From VFKI01 sp964647825 (GTDB taxonomy: Bacteria > Pseudomonadota > Gammaproteobacteria > DSM-16500): 64,000 nucleotides of DNA. The DNA lies in NCBI GenBank assembly GCA_964647825.1, contig CAZYJL010000003.1:62001-126000 (forward strand), read 5' to 3'. Below are positions 8,322-17,174 of this stretch, piece after piece; the stretch's first letter is position 1, and each line of letters begins with the position of its first letter. The notes under the pieces are model-generated. The model searched no databases and was not told the origin of the DNA. It saw only the letters and a list, made by a program, of their open reading frames with translations. A program made the translations under genes and the position numbers.

Positions 8322-9760
8322 AAACATTTTTATTTTATGACATTGAAACAACAGGCTTAAATAAAGCATTTGATCAAATCATTCAATTTGCTGCTATTCG
8401 TACAGACATGGCATTACAAGAAATTGCACGGTATGAATTTCGCGTGCGACTAAATCCAGACATGATCCCGTCGCCTAAAGCATTACTGACGCATAAAATT
8501 AGCATCCAACACATGCGCACAGAAGGATTGTCTGAATACGAAGCCATGCAAAAAATTCATCATTTACTCAATACCCCGGGCACCATCAGCCTGGGTTATA
8601 ATTCCCTTGGTTTTGATGATGAATTTTTACGATTTGGTTTCTATCGCCATTTGCTCTCGCCCTATACTCATCAATTCGCACAACAATGCGGCCGTATGGA
8701 TATGTATCCTTCAATAATTTTATTTTATTTATTTAAAAATGATTTATTGATTTGGCCAACCAAAGAGGACGGCTCCGTTTCACTAAAATTAGAAGATCTC
8801 AATACGGCGAATCAGTTGGCTACAGGGCCCGCGCATGATGCGATGAACGATGTCGTCGCTACACTTGCGCTCGCACGACACTTAGCAAAAGAAGAGATAT
8901 TATGGCATTATCTACAAGGGTATTTTCAAAAAAATAGCGACAATGAACGTATCCAAAAAATTCAAGCCCCTTGGGCTCTCATGATTCGCAATCGCTTAGG
9001 CGCAAAAGATTTTTTTCACTGCCCCGTCATGTTATTAGGCCAACACCGACATTATAAAAACCAATCTGTTTGGTTGCGTCTCGATAGCCAAACTTTACAA
9101 AATGTGACACCCGATACAATCAAAGAAAACACTTTTAGTTTTTATAAAAAATTGGGTGAACCTGATTTTATTTTGCCACCGGCTGAGCGCTTCTTACAGC
9201 ATCTCAACGCGGAACGTCTTGCGCTCACAGAAACGAATTATACTTGGTTGATGGCACATAAAGATCTATTGCAAGCAATCACTGATTGGCATCTAAATTA
9301 TCAATACCCTTTTTTCCCTGAAACGGATGCCGAAGCAAGGTTATATTTAGACGGCTTTCGCAGTGCACAAGAAGAAAATTTTTGTCGACAATTTCATGCC
9401 GCATCGCCCATGGAAAAAGCAGCGCTCACCTTAAAGGCACCCACTAGCACGACCAAAACACTTGCGATACGTTTACTCAAGCGTCATTTTATTTCTACAC
9501 TCCCGCCTGAATTAGCAGCCGCTATTCGAGAGATATCACAAGAAAATGATACAAAGCAAAACATCACAACACCGATTGATTACCAAGGGAATAAACGCTT
9601 AACCCCAGACGTAGCACTGGCAACAATTCAAACACTACGCGCAGAAAAATCATATAATGCTATCGACCACACATTATTAGATGACTATGAAAATTATTTA
9701 CGCACACATTTTACACATACCGAGCTAGTCACCTCAGGTAGTCCGTGTTTTTTAGCTTGA
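8318..9760 (+). CDS. sbcB: Exodeoxyribonuclease I
   Basis: A 3'-5' single-strand DNA exonuclease of recombination and mismatch repair. The 480-aa length fits the family (about 475). The DEDDh exonuclease domain is visible: FYDIETTGLN (Asp8, Glu10), YNSLGFDDEFLRF, and PAHDAMNDVVATLALA with the general-base His and last Asp. The SH3-like and C-terminal helical domains follow. It starts with GTG overlapping the yqfO stop. The last eight to ten codons and the TGA stop lie inside a palindromic repeat element, so the C-terminal tail (about SGSPCFLA) is probably derived from that insertion and not ancestral. Confidence 0.95.
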   Translation: MKTFLFYDIETTGLNKAFDQIIQFAAIRTDMALQEIARYEFRVRLNPDMIPSPKALLTHKISIQHMRTEGLSEYEAMQKIHHLLNTPGTISLGYNSLGFDDEFLRFGFYRHLLSPYTHQFAQQCGRMDMYPSIILFYLFKNDLLIWPTKEDGSVSLKLEDLNTANQLATGPAHDAMNDVVATLALARHLAKEEILWHYLQGYFQKNSDNERIQKIQAPWALMIRNRLGAKDFFHCPVMLLGQHRHYKNQSVWLRLDSQTLQNVTPDTIKENTFSFYKKLGEPDFILPPAERFLQHLNAERLALTETNYTWLMAHKDLLQAITDWHLNYQYPFFPETDAEARLYLDGFRSAQEENFCRQFHAASPMEKAALTLKAPTSTTKTLAIRLLKRHFISTLPPELAAAIREISQENDTKQNITTPIDYQGNKRLTPDVALATIQTLRAEKSYNAIDHTLLDDYENYLRTHFTHTELVTSGSPCFLA

Positions 9761-9903
9761 CTGACCACACTCGCCCAACAGCAGACGACATTTCACCAAT
9801 GGAAGCGCGCTTCATGCATCATGAAAGGGCGATGCTTCGATAAAACAATGCCTCTGCGGGACCCGAGTGATGCAGTCAAGCTAAAAAACACGGACTACCT
9901 GAG
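9733..9903 (+). repeat. Palindromic interspersed element, copy A
   Basis: Two perfect 28-base arms at 9736-9763 and 9873-9900 (begin AGGTAGTCCGTG, end inverted CACGGACTACCT), extended by three bases, enclose about 110 bases. The right end continues into GAGCTGTTAC (to 9910), matching the terminal repeat of copies C and D. The core (CAGCAGACGACATTTCACCA, ATGAAAGGGCGATGCTTCG) is shared with copy B. The element contains the sbcB stop codon and lies between sbcB and gspD. It encodes no protein; it resembles a MITE or ERIC-like mobile palindrome. Confidence 0.9.
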
Positions 9904-10049
9904 CTGTTACCCGAGCTAACTGATAGTAGCCAGTGAACGACTGATATGCACCCAAATCATCAAACCAAACCCTCACTGATCTCTTACTAACGCTGACGTA
10001 AAATTTGTGATATCTTCACATCGATAACCCGGAACCGCGACAGGACTCC

Positions 10050-12053
10050 ATGAAAAAAGTTGCTATTCTGCTGCTTTTCCTGCTATCTCTTCCCTGCGTG
10101 ATCACACGAACGCAAGCTGCGGAGACAACCCTTGCAGCGCCGCAACAAGCCCGTCTTTGGAATCTACAAAATGCAGATATTCTCAGCATTATTAACCAAG
10201 TTTCTGCGGAAACGGGAAAAAATTTCGTCGTCGACCCACGTGTAACAGGCAAAATTTCGCTGATCTCCAGTAAACCCGTTAAACCAAATGAACTCTATGA
10301 TATTTTTCTGTCTGTACTAGAACTGCTGGGCTTTTCCGCTATTCCTGATGGGCCTGTTGTTAAAATTGTCCCTAATATGGAAGGTGGCGAATTTGCGACT
10401 GCTATTTCTTACAAAAATCATGACCGACGCCGCAACGATATTGTCGTACGCATTCTGCAACTCGAAAGAGTCTCGGCGAATCAATTAATCCCAGTCATCC
10501 GACCCCTGTTACCGCAATGGAGCAATGTCGCCGCTTACTCTCCCGGCAATGTCATCGTGCTACTCGGACGCGCGGCCAATCTGGAACGTATTGTTAAAAT
10601 TGTCAAAGAGATCGATGAAAACTCTGCTAACGATATTGATATCGTGCCATTACGGCAAGCCTCGGCAACACAGCTTGCCAATGTCCTCAATCGGTTACAA
10701 ATGTCAGCGCGTGCGACAGGTGAATCTCCGCAAGTCTCAATTGCAGCAGATGAACGCAGTAATAGCTTATTACTCGCCGGGAACCGCGCAGCACGTCTGC
10801 ATCTTAAATATTTAATCAGCCGCTTAGATATTCCACCCGGTAGTGCCGAAGGAAATACCGAAGTGATCTATTTACGCTACCTTCAAGCCAAAACGTTTGC
10901 GCCGATCTTAAATAAAATCGCCCAAAATATGAAAGGTAAAAACAAAGATAGCATTGGCTCTGTCACCAGTGCAGCAGGGAACAATGTCACCCCGACAAAC
11001 GAAAACGCTAACGCTACTACCAACGACACGACTGGCGCAACGGGCAGCACAACAGCAGGCCCAACCATCCAAGCTGAAAACTCAACCAACGCGATTGTCA
11101 TTACCGCACCACCGGAAATGATGCGTGCCTTGCGTGCTGTGGTCGCAAGACTGGATATTCGCCCGGCACAAGTCTTAGTGGAAGGGATTATTGTGCAAGT
11201 CAATCAAAACGATTTGCAAAATCTCGGTATTCAATGGGGCACGTTAGTCAGTAGTTTTAGCAGTTCCTCCGCAACCAATGCGAGTACAACCAATCCCAGC
11301 GGTTTCCCTTTACCAGGCGCTGGCACACTTGGCATTATTCCGAACACAGATATTGCAGCAATTTTAAGTTTTCTCGAAACACGCGATGATGCCAACATTC
11401 TTTCAACACCGTCGGTCACTGTCTTAGACAACCAAAAAGCAACGCTAGAAATTGGACAAGATGTACCCTACTCCCAAGGCTCCTATGCGACGACAGGGAA
11501 CACCTCCACTGTCACACCTTTTAATACAATCGCACCCAAACCTGTCACACTGAAACTCGAAGTCACGCCACAAATTAATCTTGGAAAAACGGTGGGTCTC
11601 ACGATCGCTTTAAAAAACGATACATTGCAAAACCCCGAATCCCCAAGTCTCACCCCGATTATTAATACCAGCAGCATCAAAAATGCTGTATTAATTAACA
11701 GTGGGGATGTCTTGGTCATTGGCGGTTTAATTAGTAATAGTGCAACACAGGTGATTAATAAAGTGCCGCTCCTCGGTGACCTACCCGTGATTGGCAAAGC
11801 GTTTTTTCAACAAAAAATTCATAAAGTACAAAAACAAAATTTATTAGTTTTTATTAAGCCAATTATTTTGCGTAGCACATCAGAAGCAGACAATGTGACA
11901 GAAAATAAATATAATTTTATCCGTGACCAAGAAACGCGCTGGCCAATGGATCTTTCTGCCGAATCACCAGAACATGCACCTAACCTGATTCCACTCTGGA
12001 AAAATAATGTTAAGTTGCCATCACCCTTTGCGGGAGGGCACGAACATTCATGA
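10050..12053 (+). CDS. gspD: Type II secretion system secretin GspD
   Basis: This is the outer-membrane channel of the type II secretion system. The 667-aa preprotein has a signal peptide (residues 1-24, ending TQAAE), then N0-N3 domains (from LWNLQNADILSIINQVSAETG, cited only as its start LWNLQNAD), with two N-domain repeats of the LQLERVSANQL and VIYLRYLQAKTFAP kind. The C-terminal secretin domain (from about 380) has LVEGIIVQV and the conserved VPLLGDLPVIGKAFF. A Thr/Asn/Ala-rich low-complexity loop lies near 300-335. The RBS is AGGA, 4 bases before ATG. It overlaps gspE by 4 bases. No gspC gene lies upstream. Confidence 0.96.
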   Translation: MKKVAILLLFLLSLPCVITRTQAAETTLAAPQQARLWNLQNADILSIINQVSAETGKNFVVDPRVTGKISLISSKPVKPNELYDIFLSVLELLGFSAIPDGPVVKIVPNMEGGEFATAISYKNHDRRRNDIVVRILQLERVSANQLIPVIRPLLPQWSNVAAYSPGNVIVLLGRAANLERIVKIVKEIDENSANDIDIVPLRQASATQLANVLNRLQMSARATGESPQVSIAADERSNSLLLAGNRAARLHLKYLISRLDIPPGSAEGNTEVIYLRYLQAKTFAPILNKIAQNMKGKNKDSIGSVTSAAGNNVTPTNENANATTNDTTGATGSTTAGPTIQAENSTNAIVITAPPEMMRALRAVVARLDIRPAQVLVEGIIVQVNQNDLQNLGIQWGTLVSSFSSSSATNASTTNPSGFPLPGAGTLGIIPNTDIAAILSFLETRDDANILSTPSVTVLDNQKATLEIGQDVPYSQGSYATTGNTSTVTPFNTIAPKPVTLKLEVTPQINLGKTVGLTIALKNDTLQNPESPSLTPIINTSSIKNAVLINSGDVLVIGGLISNSATQVINKVPLLGDLPVIGKAFFQQKIHKVQKQNLLVFIKPIILRSTSEADNVTENKYNFIRDQETRWPMDLSAESPEHAPNLIPLWKNNVKLPSPFAGGHEHS

Positions 12054-13519
12054 CTGCCACTTTCCCATTTTCGTTTGCTAAACGTCATGGCGTTTTATTT
12101 GATGGGATTGTGAATGGCCACGCAAAAATTATTGCTTGTCGCCCACTCTCTTTAACAACCCTAGCAGAATTACAGCGTCATTTTGGCTTACCGCTCCAAA
12201 CAGAAAATACCGATGAAACGCATTTCAGCCAATTACTTGCTCGGCATTACGAAACTGACAGTAATCTTGCAATGCAAATGGCAGAAAACCTTGGTGAATC
12301 CATGGAATTGGCTGACTTAATTCATGAACTTCCCAAGACAGAAGATTTACTGGAACATCAAGATGATGCGCCGATTATTCGCCTACTCAACGCTTTGTTA
12401 GGTGAAGCAATTCGCGAAGGCGCATCAGATGTCCATATCGAAACATTTGAAGACCGTGTTGCGATTCGATTTCGTCTCGATGGCATGTTACACGAAGTTT
12501 TAGAACCGCAACGGGTGATTGCGCCACTCATCGTGTCGCGCATTAAAGTCATGGCAAAATTAGATATTGCTGAAAAACGTTTACCGCAAGATGGGCGTAT
12601 TACCTTGCGCATAGGTGGCCGTGCCGTCGATGTTCGCGTTTCAACCTTACCGACAAGTCACGGTGAACGTGTTGTATTACGTCTATTAGATAAACAATCC
12701 GCTCATCTTGATCTGACACATTTAGGCATGCAGCCACAATCACTGGAACACATGCTGAAACTTGTCAATTCCCCGCACGGTATTATTTTAGTGACTGGGC
12801 CAACTGGCTCAGGGAAAACGACGACACTCTATGCTGCGCTCACTGCACTGAATAATAAAACACGTAATATTCTAACTGTCGAAGATCCGATTGAATATGA
12901 CCTTCCGGGCGTTGGTCAAACGCAGGTGAATTTTAAAGTCGACATGACATTCGCAAAAGGACTGCGCTCTATTTTGCGTCAAGATCCGGATGTCGTGATG
13001 GTCGGTGAAATTCGTGATGTTGAAACGGCGCAAATTGCAATTCAAGCCTCTCTCACTGGGCATTTGGTGCTGTCGACTTTACATACAAATAGCGCAATCG
13101 GTGCGATTACACGTTTAACCGATATGGGTATTGAACCTTTCTTACTTTCCTCCAGTTTAATCGGTATTTTAGCGCAACGCTTGGTGCGTCGATTATGCAA
13201 TCATTGTAAACAATCACGTCCAGCGACGCCCTCCGAATGTCAAACACTGGGCGTGAACACCAACCCACCCCCAGTGATTTATCATGCAAAAGGTTGCGCA
13301 AAATGCCGCGATACAGGTTATAGCGGTCGAACCGGCATTTATGAACTGATCGTCATTGATGATGTCTTGCGTGGACTCATTCACGATCGCCAACCCGAAG
13401 CGGTCTTGCGTGAACATGCACACCGTTTATTTCCATCAATTCGCAAAGATGGCAATTTACGCGTATTAAGTGGTGATACATCGTTAGAAGAAGTATTGCG
13501 CGTCACCACAGAAAGCTAG
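12050..13519 (+). CDS. gspE: Type II secretion ATPase GspE
   Basis: Cytoplasmic hexameric ATPase that drives pseudopilus assembly. The 489-aa protein shows Walker A GPTGSGKTT at 250-258, an Asp box (TVEDPIEYDLPG), Walker B (VVMVGEIRD), a His box (GHLVLSTLHTN), and a C-terminal zinc-binding tetracysteine made of CNHC and CAKC. The N-terminal domain that contacts GspL precedes SDVHIE at about 126. It overlaps gspD by 4 bases. The TAG stop at 13517-13519 abuts and shares one base with repeat copy C, which separates it from gspF, its normal immediate neighbour. Confidence 0.96.
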   Translation: MTATFPFSFAKRHGVLFDGIVNGHAKIIACRPLSLTTLAELQRHFGLPLQTENTDETHFSQLLARHYETDSNLAMQMAENLGESMELADLIHELPKTEDLLEHQDDAPIIRLLNALLGEAIREGASDVHIETFEDRVAIRFRLDGMLHEVLEPQRVIAPLIVSRIKVMAKLDIAEKRLPQDGRITLRIGGRAVDVRVSTLPTSHGERVVLRLLDKQSAHLDLTHLGMQPQSLEHMLKLVNSPHGIILVTGPTGSGKTTTLYAALTALNNKTRNILTVEDPIEYDLPGVGQTQVNFKVDMTFAKGLRSILRQDPDVVMVGEIRDVETAQIAIQASLTGHLVLSTLHTNSAIGAITRLTDMGIEPFLLSSSLIGILAQRLVRRLCNHCKQSRPATPSECQTLGVNTNPPPVIYHAKGCAKCRDTGYSGRTGIYELIVIDDVLRGLIHDRQPEAVLREHAHRLFPSIRKDGNLRVLSGDTSLEEVLRVTTES

Positions 13520-13703
13520 TAATAGCTGAGTGGGTGTGTGTTGTTTTGCTTAACTGACCGCAACTGCCTAACAGCAAGCCGCATTTTACTAATGAGAGTA
13601 TCTTTCATATGATAAGAGAGGGCATGGCTTCGATCACTTGCAACAGCCGATGGACGACTGTTATGCAGTTAAGCAAAACAACACACACCCACTGAGCTGT
13701 TAC
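13519..13703 (+). repeat. Palindromic interspersed element, copy C
   Basis: Terminal inverted repeats of 38 bases (13519-13556 and 13666-13703) match at 36 positions; the ends read GTAATAGCTGAGTGGGTGTG and its complement. The core (CAACTGCCTAACAGCAAGCC, GGGCATGGCTTCGATCACTT) matches copy D in the same orientation and, more loosely, copies A and B. It sits exactly between gspE and gspF in the same operon, so transcripts of gspF must run through it and form a long hairpin. Confidence 0.9.
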
Positions 13704-13727
13704 AAAAGCTAATCAGGACAGACGAGT

Positions 13728-14975
13728 ATGCCATCATTTCATCACCGTTCAATCAATGCCAAAGGCCGCGAAACATCCGGTATCATTGAAGCAGACTCAC
13801 CTCGTATGGCACGACAGTTACTGCGTAATCAAGGATTATTTCCTATTGAAATTAAAACAAACCAAGAAAAAAAAGGTCGCTCATTTTTTTCTTTTTTGTC
13901 AACATACAAAAGCTCCCACGCCGCACAAGCGATTAAATCACCGGGTATAAAAGAATTAACCTTATTTACCCGTCAATTTGCGACATTGTTAGCAGCAGGC
14001 TTACCCATTGAAGCAGCGATGACTGCCGTTGCAGAGCAGACTGAAAAACCTAGCACAAAAGCACTCATTTTATCTGTCCGTAGTCGCGTACGCGAAGGAT
14101 ATTCACTCGCGAATGCGTTACGTGAGTTTCCCGATACTTTTTCTGATCTTTATTGTGCAACACTTGCCGCAGGCGAAAAATCGGGCCATCTAGATATTGT
14201 TCTAGCACGACTAGCGGATTACACCGAACAACAATATGAAATGCGACAAAAAATCATGCATGCCTTAATTTATCCAATCATCATGATTTGTGTGGCGTTT
14301 GGTATTACTGGATTTTTATTGGAATATGTCGTCCCAAAAATGATTGCTGTCTACACAACTTCCGGTCAAGTCTTACCCGCTATGACCAAAGTATTAATTA
14401 GCGTGAGTGAAGGTGTTAAAGCTTACGGACTCTATTTATTGGGAGGTCTATTCATTGGCATTATGATTCTCCGTTGGCAAATGAAAACGCGTCTATCATT
14501 CCGCAAAAAAATACACGGTTTTTTACTAAAATTACCTTTACTCGGTCAAGCAATTCAAACTGTCAATACCGCACGCTTTTCAAGAACGTTTGCGATTCTT
14601 TCTTCTGCAGGCGTGCCGGTTGTTGAGGCAATGACCATTGCCTCCTCCTTAATCACTAATCTCGTTATCCAAGATGCCGTCACAGAAGCCGTACGTGTCG
14701 TACGAGAAGGCGCAAGTATTCATTTAGCCTTAAAACAAACCGGTTATTTTTCACCAATGAGTATTCACATGATTGCGAGCGGCGAAGCCGGCGGACAATT
14801 AGAAAATATGTTAGAACGCGCAGCTACTGCAGGGGAAAATGACATTACGCGCCTCACCCAAACATTACTGGCGTTATTTGAACCCGCCATTATTCTTGTG
14901 ATGGGTGGGATTGTTTTATTTATTGTGTTAGCCGTCTTACTACCTATTTTTCAATTGGATCAAATGGCTGGGTGA
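13728..14975 (+). CDS. gspF: Type II secretion inner-membrane platform protein GspF
   Basis: The 415-aa platform protein contacts GspE and GspL. It has two GspF/PilC domains: the first after LTLFTRQFATLLAAGLPIEA, here cited as FTRQFATLLAAG (about 85), the second with FSRTFAILSSAGVPVVEAM (about 285), each followed by a GEKSG or GEAGG turn. Three membrane segments lie near 185-205, 235-255 and 385-410. The start ATG at 13728 has a CAGGA site 9 bases upstream, 24 bases after the end of repeat copy C. The next gsp gene in order (gspG) is 2.2 kb away behind a block of opposite-strand genes. Confidence 0.96.
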   Translation: MPSFHHRSINAKGRETSGIIEADSPRMARQLLRNQGLFPIEIKTNQEKKGRSFFSFLSTYKSSHAAQAIKSPGIKELTLFTRQFATLLAAGLPIEAAMTAVAEQTEKPSTKALILSVRSRVREGYSLANALREFPDTFSDLYCATLAAGEKSGHLDIVLARLADYTEQQYEMRQKIMHALIYPIIMICVAFGITGFLLEYVVPKMIAVYTTSGQVLPAMTKVLISVSEGVKAYGLYLLGGLFIGIMILRWQMKTRLSFRKKIHGFLLKLPLLGQAIQTVNTARFSRTFAILSSAGVPVVEAMTIASSLITNLVIQDAVTEAVRVVREGASIHLALKQTGYFSPMSIHMIASGEAGGQLENMLERAATAGENDITRLTQTLLALFEPAIILVMGGIVLFIVLAVLLPIFQLDQMAG

Positions 14976-14985
14976 GAGAAATGAT

Positions 14986-15294
14986 TCAATCTAGATGATC
15001 AGCAGGCTGTGCATCCTCTATCCTAACAAGATCTTTCTCAATGCTTTTTTGAAAATCCGCATCACATCGATGCCAACTCAACAACTCTACTTTGAATGTA
15101 AGTGCCGATTCTTCAAATTTTTCTTGGATCTTTGAAACAATAGCATCTGGTATAAAATCTTTGTAACAAATATCTAAATCAGAATATTTTTTGTGTGTCC
15201 CTTTAATACGGGATCCAAATAAATAAAATTGCCAAGGATAATCAGACAAAATAGATTTTATTAAAAGAAAATCTTTATTAGAAAGATAAACTAT
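14986..15294 (-). pseudogene. MNT-type minimal nucleotidyltransferase, start codon lost
   Basis: The frame encodes a MNT domain with the active-site signature GSRIKGTHKKYSDLD (GSx10DxD) intact. Family members (antitoxins of HepT toxins that AMPylate the partner) begin about 15 residues before the YLFGSR segment; here that stretch, SNKDFLLIKSILSD, is present in frame but no ATG or GTG precedes it: the first codon after the upstream stop is ATA at 15292-15294. The only available start is TTG at 15247, which would drop the first helix. I infer that the ATG mutated to ATA. Remnants of a HepT-like partner lie directly upstream. Confidence 0.6.
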
Positions 15295-15393
15295 TTATAA
15301 AGACCTTATTTTTTCTATAAAAGATTTTAGCGCCCGCAAAAACTCCGGTAGAAAATTAAAAACCTCTTCAGCAAGACGATATTTTTTATTTTA
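15295..15393 (-). pseudogene. Remnant of HepT/HI0074-like partner protein
   Basis: After an in-frame TAA (15391-15393) the minus strand reads NKKYRLAEEVFNFLPEFL and on to EKIRSL and a TAA abutting the MNT frame. The spacing of AEEVF and LPEFL matches the C-terminal helix of HI0074/HepT nucleotidyltransferase-binding proteins. Before the stop, frame-consistent residues TKNRKF could correspond to the family's R-N-x-T segment. No start codon and only about 31 codons remain, so it cannot be functional. The match rests on memory of the family, not on a search. Confidence 0.45.
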
Positions 15394-15433
15394 AAACTTT
15401 CTGTTTTTTGTTAAATCAAAACAACACGAAAAC

Positions 15434-16213
15434 TCAATCAATCAAATCAATACCCATATCACCAAACACCGATTCGACCGTTTCATCCGCAGCGTCGGCA
15501 AGCGAATAACCGGTTTCACCAAACCAACGCTTAATGGCAACCAACTCTCGACCACGCAAAAAAATATAAAAGCCAAGAAACACAACTTCGGGATCATCTT
15601 CTTCTTGCAACACAAATGCATAGCGCTCAGCGTAAGGCAAACGCTTTCTGGCTTCTGCTTCTGTAAACGTCGCTAAATAAGAAAAGGCTTCTTCTGCTGT
15701 TTTTGCATTTTCACATAACTCTTGCACATTTCGATAATCCACTAAACGCTGATTCAAAATTTTCTGTAATTCTTCTTCGCCAAATAATTCACTAAAACCA
15801 TGTGGCAAACGCTCATCTGTCGCAAATACTTTATTAATAAAATCGGCATGCAGAATACATGCAATCGTACGATGAATTTTCTGATGAAAAAAAGGCACTG
15901 CTAAACACGCGCGTTTAAAAGAACGCAAATTAATATATAAAAAATTATCTACAAGATGAATAGATGCAAGACGCAGTGGATTTGCAGAATTTCGTTGATA
16001 ACTATCGAGTGATTCAAAATGTAACTCGTCACATTCCGCTTGCCAATACCACTCCCACGCGTAATCTGCACCCACAGATTTTGTCACACATTGTAATTTT
16101 TCAAACAGATCAATTAATGCATCTGGTTGAGCAACCTTGTAAGTGAGACGCACGGGTTGATATGCTTCACCAGTTTCGACTGTCAAAAAAGGTTTTTGTA
16201 GCCGATCAAACAT
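15434..16213 (-). CDS. Hypothetical protein, 259 aa
   Basis: I do not recognise the family. The gene has a strong AGGAGA site 5 bases before ATG 16213 and a continuous frame. The protein is soluble, acidic, and shows no signal peptide or membrane span. It has a mixed alpha/beta N-terminal half with many aromatic residues (DYAWEWYWQAE), and a helical Glu/Ala-rich C-terminal half (TAEEAFSYLATFTEAEARKR). The last 40 residues (KRWFGETGYSLADAADETVE) look like a small regulatory or binding domain. It lies in the minus-strand block that interrupts the gsp genes. Confidence 0.7.
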   Translation of the reverse strand: MFDRLQKPFLTVETGEAYQPVRLTYKVAQPDALIDLFEKLQCVTKSVGADYAWEWYWQAECDELHFESLDSYQRNSANPLRLASIHLVDNFLYINLRSFKRACLAVPFFHQKIHRTIACILHADFINKVFATDERLPHGFSELFGEEELQKILNQRLVDYRNVQELCENAKTAEEAFSYLATFTEAEARKRLPYAERYAFVLQEEDDPEVVFLGFYIFLRGRELVAIKRWFGETGYSLADAADETVESVFGDMGIDLID

Positions 16214-16328
16214 GCGTCTCTCCTGATGTTTTTATGCTATCCCATTAACAAATTCTAACTCTAGCGCTTTATTGCTTTACGATGTACTTATCATCTACTG
16301 AATTTATTAAACAGCCTGCTAAACTGAT

Positions 16329-16550
16329 TCATCTTCTTTGCAATCTTACCGCCGTAGATTCAGCTTTACGCGCTGCTCCCATTTTCTGATCATGATTTTC
16401 ATTAATCATTGATCTTAACGTTCCATTCATGCCGTTCACGAGTTCGTGCAATAGTGATGGATCCATTCCACCTGTTTGCAATGCACCCGTTATTGGAAAA
16501 GTCATCAAACCTAATACATCTTGCCCAACTTGTTTGTTAGATAGCTTCAT
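16329..16550 (-). CDS. Small hypothetical protein, 73 aa
   Basis: A short frame with an AGAGG site 9 bases before ATG 16550 (a GTG lies one codon upstream). The protein is Met/Gly/Asn rich in the middle (GGMDPSLLHELVNGMNGTL) and Arg/Lys rich at the end, with no membrane segment. It lies between two larger minus-strand hypothetical genes and may belong with them. Function is unknown and its reality is supported only by the RBS and context. Confidence 0.42.
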   Translation of the reverse strand: MKLSNKQVGQDVLGLMTFPITGALQTGGMDPSLLHELVNGMNGTLRSMINENHDQKMGAARKAESTAVRLQRR

Positions 16551-16681
16551 CACTAAACACCTCTAGGAAATAGCCCCTACACTTACTCCCTGTTTGTGTC
16601 GGTGCTGATCATCGTACTCATCCTTCGCTCTCCTCCTGAGGCTATCCTTCCTTTGTTTTTTACCTAATATAAAGCAGAGCA

Positions 16682-17098
16682 TTACTTTTTCGGCTTTATA
16701 TGCGCTACTTTACCTTGATTGTTCAAATTAAGCATCTTTTTCTCGTCTTTTTCAACAAATTTACTTAGATGAATCTTGGCATTTAACTGATAATGTGCCT
16801 CTAATGCAGCATCAATATAATGACCCATCGGTAAAAGTATCGAATTAACCACGCGCGCATTTTTTATATCACTTGACTCAGGTCTCACCAACCATAAACA
16901 AAGCGCTTGGCGAATCGAGGCGAGCTGTTTATGATTATAACCTATTGTTTTTTCAATATTTTCTTCGAGAGCTGCTTTGGTTTGATGCAATGCTTCTTTG
17001 CCAACTCTTTCCTCTGTCGGCAAACCTAATAGAGTCTGAACAATATACTCCCTTAGTAAATCCGCCTCTTTTTCCCCTCTTTTTGGCTGACGACTCAT
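16682..17098 (-). CDS. Hypothetical protein, 138 aa
   Basis: I do not recognise the family. The frame stays open upstream into the antisense of gspG, but ATG 17098 (MSRQPKRGEKEADLL) has a GGGAGGG site 8 bases ahead and is divergent from gspG, so I take it as the start. The protein is basic, mostly helical, without signal peptide or membrane span; the first half looks like amphipathic helices (DLLREYIVQTLLGLP, HQTKAALEENIEKTIG). The 5' end is only about 75 bases from the gspG start, so the two share a divergent promoter region. Confidence 0.6.
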   Translation of the reverse strand: MSRQPKRGEKEADLLREYIVQTLLGLPTEERVGKEALHQTKAALEENIEKTIGYNHKQLASIRQALCLWLVRPESSDIKNARVVNSILLPMGHYIDAALEAHYQLNAKIHLSKFVEKDEKKMLNLNNQGKVAHIKPKK

Positions 17099-17174
17099 AA
17101 ACTGCCCTCCCATGAAGGACCGTAACTCAAGTATAATCTTTTTTCCTGAACCCAAACGGAAAATTGAGTATATT

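Noticed and set aside
9733..9903. Possible CRISPR array or integron-like attC from the palindromic copies
   Set aside because: The copies are dispersed, not regularly spaced; there are no spacers, no cas genes and no integrase.
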